From an uncultured Oscillospiraceae bacterium (GTDB lineage Bacteria > Bacillota > Clostridia > Oscillospirales > Acutalibacteraceae), in NCBI GenBank assembly GCA_900549055.1, contig URNB01000064.1:1-12091 (forward strand): DNA of 12,091 nt, read 5' to 3'. This document shows, piece after piece, positions 1-5,995 of the stretch. The notes beneath the pieces are model-generated. The model was given only the letters and a program-made list of their open reading frames with translations, searched no databases and had not been told where the DNA came from. A program made the translations under genes and the position numbers. Within the stretch, counting starts at the first letter, position 1. Every line of letters starts with the position of its first letter.

Positions 1-21
1 GTATTATGCAAAATTTTGTTT

Positions 22-57
22 CGTAGGCGCGACAGGTTCGAGTCCTGTCACACTACG
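22..57 (+). other. tRNA T-arm-like hairpin (3' tRNA fragment)
   Basis: The stem GACAGG (31-36) and CCTGTC (44-49) encloses the loop TTCGAGT, a perfect match to the tRNA T-loop consensus. An outer pairing, CGTAG (22-26) with CTACG (53-57), surrounds it. No D-arm or anticodon arm is recognisable to the left, and no CCA follows, so this is not an intact tRNA. It runs directly into the CapA-like reading frame at about base 54. It may be the 3' remnant of a tRNA that was cut by integration or deletion. The tRNA identity cannot be told. Confidence 0.4.
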
Positions 58-457
58 TTGATGTGCTTAAAAAAGCCGGTTTCAATTTGCTTTGTCTTGC
101 AAACAATCATATTATGGACAGAGGCGAGCAGGGAATTTTAAATACCCTTGAAAACTGCCGCAAGCTTGGGGTTGACACCGTAGGGGCGTTTAAAACAGCC
201 AACGAAAGAGACAAAATATATGTAAAAATATCGGTGGCATAAAAGTAGCCTTTTTAAACTACACCTACGGTACAAACGCTTTTGCCCACCACAGATACTT
301 AGAGCATAAATATATGGTAAATCTTTTTCAACCCGAAGAATGTAAAGAAGGCTCGGTTGCGAATAATCCTCCATTATCGAAAAATGAACGGATTAACAGG
401 GTAACGACCGCCTTGTCCATTAGCAGGATTTTTGGCTCGATTTTTTTCCGCCATTAG
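54..457 (+). pseudogene. CapA-family (PGA_cap metallophosphatase-like) gene fragment, frameshifted
   Basis: Two reading frames together give the middle of a CapA-like protein (poly-gamma-glutamate/capsule biosynthesis type, PF09587). The first frame (to the TAA at 240-242) contains the family hallmark LANNHIMDRGEQG. The second frame (from about 233 to a TAG at 455) begins with IKVAFLNYTYGTN and continues with NLFQPEE and ANNPPL, in the expected family order. The frames join if one A is added to the five-A run at 224-228, so a single-base loss explains the break. The start is missing: upstream the frame enters the T-arm-like sequence and hits a TAG at 24-26. Similarity fades after about base 400, so the C-terminal part is also lost. 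Only about 100 of the usual 350-400 residues remain. It is most likely a dead gene, although a sequencing error in the A run could account for the frameshift alone. Confidence 0.72.
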
Positions 458-580
458 CAGAGAGGGCATTTTCATTAGCAAAACAGCGATTTTTTTGCTG
501 ATTTTTATTAGCAAGCCGTACACCTGAAAGGCGGACGACATTAGTCCTAATTTCCATTAGCTGACGGAGAATTTGCTAAT
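419..580. repeat. Cluster of ATTAGCA words with one inverted copy
   Basis: ATTAG occurs at 419, 453, 474, 507, 540 and 556. The first four are full ATTAGCA, the fifth is ATTAGTC and the last ATTAGCT. An inverted TGCTAAT lies at 574-580. Steps between copies are 34, 21, 33, 33 and 16 bases. The last direct copy and the inverted copy form a hairpin, CATTAGC (555-561) with GCTAATG (575-581). A second hairpin pairs AGCAAAA (477-483) with TTTTGCT (493-499). No reading frame is supported here. The function is unknown. Confidence 0.55.
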
Positions 581-625
581 GAAAATCTATGAATTTCACG
601 ATTTTTCTCTTTTCCCGTAAAAATG

Positions 626-667
626 AAAAAACGCCGGAAACCCTTGATTTTACTGGGTTTTCCGGCG
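626..667 (-). terminator. Rho-independent terminator after tRNA-Arg
   Basis: On the minus strand a stem CGCCGGAAAACCC / GGGTTTCCGGCG with one bulged A closes an 11-base loop. It is followed directly by a run of six U. It begins a few bases after the encoded CCA end of the tRNA, which fits a dedicated terminator. Confidence 0.88.
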
Positions 668-674
668 GAGTTTT

Positions 675-751
675 TGGCGTTCCCGAGGTGATTCGAACAC
701 CCGACCTACCGCTTAGGAGGCGGTCGCTCTATCCAGCTGAGCTACGGAAAC
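675..751 (-). tRNA. tRNA-Arg (anticodon CCT)
   Basis: This is a full cloverleaf on the minus strand. The acceptor strands GTTTCCG and CGGGAAC pair with one G-T wobble. The D stem is GCTC/GAGC, the anticodon stem ACCGC/GCGGT carries the loop CTCCTAA (anticodon CCT, reading AGG), and the T arm is GGGTG-TTCGAAT-CACCT. The discriminator is G, followed by an encoded CCA (675-677). It has its own promoter and terminator, so it should be functional. A 31-of-33-base copy of its D-arm and anticodon region lies 123 bases upstream in a broken tRNA relic. Confidence 0.95.
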
Positions 752-769
752 ATCTTTAAAATCTATTCA

Positions 770-798
770 ATTTTAGGCTTATATTAACTCATTGTCAA
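770..798 (-). promoter_or_regulatory. Promoter of tRNA-Arg (sigma-A type)
   Basis: On the minus strand a perfect -35 TTGACA (793-798) is followed after 17 bases by a -10 TAAAAT (770-775). The tRNA starts 18 bases beyond the -10 box. Confidence 0.85.
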
Positions 799-806
799 TC
801 ACTTTT

Positions 807-824
807 GCTTAAAAGGCGGTCGCC
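807..824 (-). repeat. Short relic of a tRNA anticodon arm
   Basis: The minus strand reads GGCGACCGCCTTTTAAGC. It matches the anticodon arm of the neighbouring tRNA-Arg (ACCGC CTCCTAA GC) except that CC is replaced by TT, which would change the anticodon to TTT. The rest of a tRNA is absent on both sides. It sits just upstream of the tRNA-Arg -35 box. It is probably a duplication remnant and is too short to be a gene. Confidence 0.5.
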
Positions 825-834
825 ATAACATATT

Positions 835-874
835 CTTAGGAGGCGGTCGCTCTATCCGGCTGAGCTGCCGGCGC
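835..874 (-). pseudogene. 5' half of a second tRNA-Arg (CCT), truncated in the anticodon loop/stem
   Basis: The minus strand begins with acceptor strand GCGCCGG, then CA, D stem GCTC/GAGC around AGCCGGATA, and anticodon 5' strand ACCGC with loop CTCCTAA plus one G. Here the similarity stops exactly, at about tRNA position 40. The expected 3' half (a strand ending CCGGCGC plus CCA) is not found anywhere in the window. The GCGCCGG acceptor differs from the intact gene's GTTTCCG, so this was a different tRNA or a swapped 5' half, not a simple copy. It still has a near-consensus promoter. Confidence 0.82.
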
Positions 875-903
875 ATATACGCATATCCGTAAACGCAATG
901 ATT

Positions 904-931
904 ATTATACCATATAACCGAAAAAAGTCAA
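904..931 (-). promoter_or_regulatory. Promoter of the broken tRNA-Arg
   Basis: On the minus strand -35 TTGACT (926-931) is followed after 16 bases by a perfect -10 TATAAT (904-909). Predicted transcription starts near 897 and reads through the tRNA relic at 874-835. With no terminator in between, it could continue into the intact tRNA-Arg. Confidence 0.8.
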
Positions 932-983
932 GATTTTCGTTTTACAAGATTTATCGCGCTTTTCGGATATTTTCAATTTTCCC

Positions 984-1012
984 TTGAAAATTTGCCGATT
1001 CGGGGCTATAAT
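984..1012 (+). promoter_or_regulatory. Promoter of the DUF4364 gene
   Basis: A -35 TTGAAA (984-989) and a perfect -10 TATAAT (1007-1012) are separated by exactly 17 bases. This gives a leader of about 35 bases before the start codon at 1053. The promoter is back to back with the divergent promoter at 904-931. Confidence 0.85.
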
Positions 1013-1052
1013 AATATTATAATGATATAGAATGAAATAAGGAGGCGCGAAT

Positions 1053-1604
1053 ATGGAAAACGATGCACTTACCGCCGGAGTTTCCCGCATAGGCGGTCTT
1101 TTCGGCACGGCGGATATACGAATACTTATCTGCTATATAATTTCATCCATAGGCGAGCCTGTTCCCGGCAGACTGTTAGCCGATATTTTGCATTATGAAG
1201 GTATTGCCAACTGCTTTGAGGTTAACGATTCCATAGCCGCGCTTTTGAAAAACGGTCAGCTCTCGCTTGTCGACGAGTGTGACGATACCTACATTGCCAC
1301 CGAAAGCGGTAAAAGCATCGCCGAAACACTCAAAACCTCACTTGCAATAAGTGTAAGGGACAGGGCGTATACCGCCGCGCTCAAAATGGTCGCGCGCTTT
1401 AAGAATGCAAAGGAAAACGACATTAAAATTTCAAAGGAAGACGGCAGAACATTTATAACCTGCTCGGCAATCGATAACGGTCAACCGTTTATGACGGTAA
1501 AGCTGCTTGTTGGAGACGAGGAGCAAGCGCTGTTTATTAAAAACCGTTTTTTAAACGACAGCAGTATATATTCCAAAATAATAGAGCTTTTAACAAAGGA
1601 ATAA
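1053..1604 (+). CDS. DUF4364 family protein (winged-helix-like)
   Basis: This 183-residue soluble protein matches the clostridial DUF4364 family by its length and layout. The N-terminal half, from about DIRILICYII to the segment with DTYIATESGKSIAETL, resembles a winged helix-turn-helix. The C-terminal half (about 100-180) is an alpha/beta region that ends in ITCSAIDNGQPF and MTVKLLVGDEEQA segments. No signal peptide or membrane segment is seen. The start is fixed by an AAGGAGG site at 1039-1045, seven bases before the ATG. It stands alone behind its own consensus promoter and converges on the dlt operon. The family function is not established; a DNA-binding role is inferred only from the wHTH-like half. 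Confidence 0.88.
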   Translation: MENDALTAGVSRIGGLFGTADIRILICYIISSIGEPVPGRLLADILHYEGIANCFEVNDSIAALLKNGQLSLVDECDDTYIATESGKSIAETLKTSLAISVRDRAYTAALKMVARFKNAKENDIKISKEDGRTFITCSAIDNGQPFMTVKLLVGDEEQALFIKNRFLNDSSIYSKIIELLTKE

Positions 1605-1612
1605 TTTTAAGC

Positions 1613-1660
1613 AGCAAAACATCACGCCGCACCCGTTTGATCGGATGCGGCGCGGTTGCT
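1613..1660. terminator. Bidirectional hairpin terminator between DUF4364 and dltD
   Basis: CGCCGCA (1625-1631) pairs with TGCGGCG (1646-1652). CCG/CGG inside extends the stem past one mismatch, and an outer AGCAA/TTGCT pair adds to it. U-rich tracts are short on both sides, so termination may be moderate. The position between two converging genes supports a shared terminator. Confidence 0.7.
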
Positions 1661-1669
1661 TATTTCAAA

Positions 1670-2635
1670 TCATATTTTAACCTTTTTACGGTATTCCTCA
1701 TAATCCCTGTTCCAAAGAGAGAAGCTCTTGTCGGTGCGACGGTCGGTGAGCTCGTAATTGCGACTCAAATAATCTCCTAAAAACAGTGTGCATTTTCTCG
1801 CGCCGCGGTTGTTGAGGTGGTTGCCGCCGTCGCGCGTGTCGGTCTTCCAGTTAAAATCAAACCGCGCGCGGTCTATGTTCATATCGATAAAAGGAATATC
1901 GTAAGCTGCGGCAAAGTCCTTTACCGCGTTGTGCTTTCGGTAGCTCCATGAGCTTTGCGAGGGCAGCTCTAACAGTATTACCTTAATGCCGTTTGCGCGG
2001 CAGGTTTTAATAAAGGCGTTAGCTGCGGTTTTTGCGGCAAGCGGTATTTCCGCTTTATCTTTGCTTCTAACCATATACTCCCCGCCCATATAGCCCTTTA
2101 CATCGTTGCTGAGCCACTGACCCTTGGGTGCGCAGTGCGCGGTAAAGCGCGGCTTTTTCAAAAGCTCATCGGGTTTTACTCTTTTCCAACGATCGTGATA
2201 CTGAAAAACCGAAAAGCAGGAGCCGAGCGAGGTGTTTATAATTTTCGCAGCGCTTTCCACCACCTTTGATTTTGTAAAAAAACCGTCGGTCTCTAAAATC
2301 ACCACCTTAGGCTTGTGGTATTTTAAAATATCGTTCAGCATTACATACGCCTGCGCCACGGTCTGTCGCCCCTCGCCGCTTACATATGATGTGTAGCCGT
2401 AATTTTTCCAAAGCTCCATAGGCGAAAAGCCGCTGTATGCATCGGAATTGCCTATAACGGCAACGTCAATTGTATTTTTCGGTTCGGAGTAAAAGCCGTG
2501 GGCGCTGGGGTTTACTATGCCCGCCTCCTTTGTGTTATCCTTCGGGGCGAGCATATATGAAAACGACACCACAGAAAGCACAAGCACGGCAAAAAAGCTT
2601 ACCGCGCGTATAAGGTTTTTAGCACCCTTTTTCAT
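1670..2635 (-). CDS. dltD: DltD-like SGNH-fold protein
   Basis: This 321-residue protein has one N-terminal membrane segment (about 9-30), and the rest probably faces the outside. SGNH/GDSL features are visible: a GNSD block with candidate nucleophile Ser64, Gly87 in SGEGRQT, Asp117 in ETDGFF, and a C-terminal DGGNH with Asp269 and His273. DltD proteins act after DltB in transferring D-alanine to teichoic acid on the outer face. It is shorter than classical DltD (about 400), so it belongs to a compact clostridial version and the name rests largely on context. The start is the ATG at 2635, giving AAGAGG with an 8-base spacer. A GTG at 2644 is in frame but would touch the ribosome binding site. 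It is last in the operon and precedes the terminator hairpin. Its exact chemistry is inferred. Confidence 0.8.
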   Translation of the reverse strand: MKKGAKNLIRAVSFFAVLVLSVVSFSYMLAPKDNTKEAGIVNPSAHGFYSEPKNTIDVAVIGNSDAYSGFSPMELWKNYGYTSYVSGEGRQTVAQAYVMLNDILKYHKPKVVILETDGFFTKSKVVESAAKIINTSLGSCFSVFQYHDRWKRVKPDELLKKPRFTAHCAPKGQWLSNDVKGYMGGEYMVRSKDKAEIPLAAKTAANAFIKTCRANGIKVILLELPSQSSWSYRKHNAVKDFAAAYDIPFIDMNIDRARFDFNWKTDTRDGGNHLNNRGARKCTLFLGDYLSRNYELTDRRTDKSFSLWNRDYEEYRKKVKI

Positions 2636-2643
2636 AAAAATCA

Positions 2644-2649
2644 CCTCTT
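2644..2649 (-). promoter_or_regulatory. Ribosome binding site deciding the dltD start
   Basis: AAGAGG overlaps the TAA stop of dltB and lies 8 bases before the ATG at 2635. It directly abuts the in-frame GTG at 2644, which therefore cannot use it. This favours the shorter protein. Confidence 0.8.
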
Positions 2650-4234
2650 AAAACTGTCCGTAAATAAAGTCCACAGCCTCATAGCCTATGCCGTAGGCAC
2701 CGAAGATTATAACCGAAAGCACGAGCGCCAAATATACCGCCCAGCGCGCGGGTAATGCCCACTGCGCTATGCTTTCCCTTATTTCAATGCCCTTTTCCTG
2801 CAAAAGACTGACGGTGAAAATTACCGCCGCGCCTATGGCGGTTATAAGAAAATCCGCCTTATCCATACCGCACAGCAGCGCGTCCTTTAAAAACGTACCG
2901 CCGCCGAAATCGGTAACTATGCGCTTTATCATAAAGAGCCAGTCGCACACGGTGTCTGCACGGAAAAGCATCATTCCGCCTATTACCAAAATTAAAGTCC
3001 TGAATATTCTGAATATATTTAAAGGTGCCGACTCACGCTTTATTTTAAGCGCGGAAAAGAATTTCGCTATAAGCGGCTCCGCGTACATTCCGAACATCAT
3101 TATTATGTAATAATAAAGCCCGTAAATAATATATTTCCAGCCTGCGCCGTGCCAAAAGCCTATGCCGAACCAGGTGAAAAACAGGGCAAAGGACGCAGGA
3201 ACGAGTGATCCCAAAAATTCATTCAGATGCTCCTTTGCAAAGCGCGAGAGCTTCATAAACGGCTTTGAAAGCGAGACAGAATAGAAAACATAGTCCTTAA
3301 GCCACGCACCGAGGGTTATGTGCCACCGCCGCCAAAATTCGTTTACCGATTTCGAGAAAAACGGGCGGCAAAAGTTTTCCGACATTGTAACGCCGAACAG
3401 CTGCCCGCTGCCAATTACAATATCCATACAGCCCGAAAACTCGGCGTAAATTTGCAGGGTGTAAAGCACGCCCGCCAAAAGTATTACGCTGCCCGAATAT
3501 TTGCCCGCGCTGCCGAACACCTCTGAAACCAGTATGTTCGCGCGGTCGGCTATAACCATTTTTTTGAAAAGCCCCCACACTATGCGCTGTAAAGCAAAGG
3601 CGGTGCGGTCGTAATCAAAGGAATGTCCCTCATAAAGATTATCGGCAAGCAGATCGTACCTGCCTATCGGACCCTCCACTATCTGCGGGAAAAAGCTTAA
3701 AAACAGGGCTAATTTTCCGAAATTTTCAGTAGCGCGGTATTTGCCGCGGTATACGTCTATAATATACCCCGCCGCCTGCAGAGTGTAGTAGGATATTCCG
3801 AGCGGCAGTATAAACTTTAATTTCGGCAGGTGCGCCCTTATATGCACAAGATGTGCCAAAAATTTCGCCGTGTGCAGGAAAAAGCCCGAATATTTTAAAA
3901 CCAGCAGTATGCCGAAAACAAAAAGCACCGCCGATACCACAACTGCTTTCTTCTGCCATGCGATATTTGCTTTCAGTTTTTTTCGGTCTTCCTTTTCAAG
4001 CCCTTTTTTAGCAAGGGCAAAGCCATCGTTTATCTTGTTTATAAACACTCCGGCAAAATACACCGCCGCAGTAGTAATAACAAGAAAAACCGCCAGCTTG
4101 CCGCTGTTTATCATGTAAAAAATATAGCTTGAAACAAGCAGCACTACCCACTTATATTTTTTCGGCGACAGCGTGTAGCATAAAAACACGCTGCCCAAAA
4201 AAAGCAGAAGATAACTGTACGAGGTATAGCTCAT
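2648..4234 (-). CDS. dltB: MBOAT-family acyltransferase DltB
   Basis: This 528-residue polytopic membrane protein is of the MBOAT family (DltB/AlgI type). DltB takes the aminoacyl group from holo-DltC inside the cell and moves it across the membrane toward the envelope polymer. Family motifs are present: NEFWRRWHITLGAWLKDYVF at 298-317 with His305, and FWHGAGW at 360-366 with the presumed catalytic His362. PQIVEGPIGR at 183-192 is another typical MBOAT stretch. There are many hydrophobic segments, and a lysine-rich cytoplasmic loop lies around 67-97. The protein is longer than Bacillus/Streptococcus DltB (about 400), closer to clostridial AlgI-like proteins. It begins five bases after the dltC stop; an AGAGG lies inside the last dltC codons about 13 bases before the ATG, so translation is probably coupled. 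It ends where the dltD ribosome binding site begins. Confidence 0.9.
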   Translation of the reverse strand: MSYTSYSYLLLFLGSVFLCYTLSPKKYKWVVLLVSSYIFYMINSGKLAVFLVITTAAVYFAGVFINKINDGFALAKKGLEKEDRKKLKANIAWQKKAVVVSAVLFVFGILLVLKYSGFFLHTAKFLAHLVHIRAHLPKLKFILPLGISYYTLQAAGYIIDVYRGKYRATENFGKLALFLSFFPQIVEGPIGRYDLLADNLYEGHSFDYDRTAFALQRIVWGLFKKMVIADRANILVSEVFGSAGKYSGSVILLAGVLYTLQIYAEFSGCMDIVIGSGQLFGVTMSENFCRPFFSKSVNEFWRRWHITLGAWLKDYVFYSVSLSKPFMKLSRFAKEHLNEFLGSLVPASFALFFTWFGIGFWHGAGWKYIIYGLYYYIIMMFGMYAEPLIAKFFSALKIKRESAPLNIFRIFRTLILVIGGMMLFRADTVCDWLFMIKRIVTDFGGGTFLKDALLCGMDKADFLITAIGAAVIFTVSLLQEKGIEIRESIAQWALPARWAVYLALVLSVIIFGAYGIGYEAVDFIYGQF

Positions 4235-4239
4235 AGCGA

Positions 4240-4467
4240 TTATTCGTCCTCTAATCTTTTAACCATTGCGTAAATTGCCTCGGCACTTTTAAAGTTCTCG
4301 GGCACAATGTCGATAGGGGTTATTTCAATATCAAATTCATCATTAAGCTCGCTGACCAGCTGCACTATTTTAAGTGAATCCAGAATTTTATCCCCTATAA
4401 GGTCGGTCTCGACCAAATAATCGACTCCCGGTTTTATTTCTTCCAGTATTTTTATAACCTGCTCCAT
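4240..4467 (-). CDS. dltC: Aminoacyl carrier protein DltC
   Basis: This 75-residue acidic carrier protein has the phosphopantetheine attachment site in GDKILDSLKIVQLV, with Ser31 as the modified residue. Length, acidity and the LDSL motif match DltC. The N-terminal helix and the IDIVPENFKSAEAIYAMV segment fit the carrier-protein fold. It should accept the activated amino acid from DltA as a thioester and present it to DltB. AGGAG lies nine bases before the ATG. The gene follows dltA after 16 bases and precedes dltB by five. The order A-C-B-D differs from the A-B-C-D order of Bacillus and Staphylococcus. Confidence 0.92.
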   Translation of the reverse strand: MEQVIKILEEIKPGVDYLVETDLIGDKILDSLKIVQLVSELNDEFDIEITPIDIVPENFKSAEAIYAMVKRLEDE

Positions 4468-4483
4468 TGAATATTACTCCTCA

Positions 4484-5995
4484 TCAGATATTTTTGTAAT
4501 TAGCCGTAAGCCATTTACGGTCGGTCTTGCCGTTTGCGTTTATCGGCATTGCTTTTATGCGTATTATTTTTTGCGGCAGCATATAATCGGGCAGTCGGCT
4601 ATTTAATGCGTTCATTATCTCCGATACGTCCTTTTGCCTGCCTGTGTAAATAAGGATTATTTTATCCTTTTGCTTATCATATACGACCGCCGCGGAGGAA
4701 AGCCCCTCGGTCGCATACGCCGCCGCCTCAATTTCGCCGAGCTCTATTCGATAACCCATATGCTTTATTTGAAAATCCTTGCGTGAAATGTATATGAGTT
4801 CTCCGTTTTCGTTCAGCTTTACAAGATCGCCCGTTTTATAAACCGTTTCGGGATAGGCGGTGTTCAGAGGGTTCTGCACAAACGCCGCCGCTGTTTTTTC
4901 GGGGTTGTTGTAATACCCCATTGCCAAAAACGAGCCTCGGGCGTATAATTCGCCCTCTTCGCCCACATCTGCCGCAGTGCCGTCCTCTTTTACTGCAAAC
5001 ACATCGCAGTTATCGCACGCTCTGCCTATCGGCAAGGTCTCGCCGTCAGAAAATTCGCGGTCAACTATATAATATGTGCAAATATCCGTGGTTTCGGTAG
5101 GCCCGAAAAGGTTTGCGAAAAGCGCGTTAGGCAGCCTTTCACGCCAGTAATTAAGCGGCTTTACGGGCATAACCTCGCCCGCGAAAAGCACCTTTTCAAG
5201 ATACTCCGGCGCAATATAATCAAGCACCTTTAAATTCGCAACTATCGACAGCGCCGATGGCACCCAATAAATTGTGTTGACTTTTCTTTCGTTCATAAAC
5301 TTTATTAAGTTTAATGGGAAGGAAAAGAGCGTTTTCGGTATTATATGAAGCTGTGCTCCCGCGTATACGGTGCTGAACACATCGGATACCGACATACTGA
5401 AATAAAACGGGGTCTGACTGCCAAAAACCGTATTTTCGTTTATTTTGAAAGTATCGGCATACCATTTAATATATGCAAGCACGCTGCGATGATTTACAAC
5501 AGCACCCTTAGGCACACCCGTTGAGCCCGAGGTGAAAAGCACATACGCGGGGTCGGTATCCACCGCATTATTCCGTATTTCCCGAAGGGCCTCTTTATTC
5601 GGCGCATATGCCGCAGCCTCATTATAATACAGTACCGTACCGCCGAAATCAAGCTCACAAATTTTGGATTTGCACGCGTCGGTCACCAAAACCGCGGCGG
5701 GATTCAATGTTTCAAATATCGCCTTTATGCGTTCCGCTGGCATATCCGCGTCTATTACCGTGTAAAAGCAGCCGGCATATAATACCCCGAACATGGCGGT
5801 TAAATTTTCAACCGAGCGCTCGGCGATTACCGCAACGGGGGCTTTATACACCCCCGCAGCGGCTATTTTACTTCCGATACACTGCGCCGTTTTTAAAAAC
5901 TCGCCGTAGGTAACGCTTTTGTTTTCATCGGCAAAAACGGTTTTTTCGGGAAAGCGATCTGCCGAATGTTCAAGCATTTCAAGAATATTTTTCAT
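4484..5995 (-). CDS. dltA: DltA-like amino acid adenylation enzyme (carrier protein ligase)
   Basis: This 503-residue stand-alone adenylation domain has the length of DltA. Core motifs appear in order: A3 FTSGSTGVPKG at 154-164, A5 FGPTETT at 297-303, A7 YKTGD at 386-390, A8 GYRIELGEIE at 414-423, and A10 NANGKTDR with catalytic Lys490. It uses ATP to activate an amino acid and loads it on DltC, encoded next. DltA enzymes selective for D-alanine have Cys in an FCGE segment; here the segment reads FAGE with Ala272. The A5 region continues TDICTYYIV instead of the usual DltA continuation. The substrate may therefore be something other than D-Ala, or selectivity may be looser. The ATG overlaps the stop of the transporter gene by one base (TAATG), and AAGGGG lies six bases before the ATG. 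No small dltX gene precedes it. Confidence 0.88.
   Translation of the reverse strand: MKNILEMLEHSADRFPEKTVFADENKSVTYGEFLKTAQCIGSKIAAAGVYKAPVAVIAERSVENLTAMFGVLYAGCFYTVIDADMPAERIKAIFETLNPAAVLVTDACKSKICELDFGGTVLYYNEAAAYAPNKEALREIRNNAVDTDPAYVLFTSGSTGVPKGAVVNHRSVLAYIKWYADTFKINENTVFGSQTPFYFSMSVSDVFSTVYAGAQLHIIPKTLFSFPLNLIKFMNERKVNTIYWVPSALSIVANLKVLDYIAPEYLEKVLFAGEVMPVKPLNYWRERLPNALFANLFGPTETTDICTYYIVDREFSDGETLPIGRACDNCDVFAVKEDGTAADVGEEGELYARGSFLAMGYYNNPEKTAAAFVQNPLNTAYPETVYKTGDLVKLNENGELIYISRKDFQIKHMGYRIELGEIEAAAYATEGLSSAAVVYDKQKDKIILIYTGRQKDVSEIMNALNSRLPDYMLPQKIIRIKAMPINANGKTDRKWLTANYKNI

Noticed and set aside
138..374. 78-codon minus-strand open frame at the left edge
   Set aside because: It is antisense to the CapA-like fragment, has no ribosome binding site and resembles no protein.
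419..580. ATTAGCA cluster as a CRISPR array
   Set aside because: The repeated word is only 5-7 bases, the gaps vary from 16 to 34, and no cas gene is present.
3297..3578. 93-codon frame inside dltB
   Set aside because: It is a shifted-frame shadow of the MBOAT gene, whose motifs lie in the main frame here.
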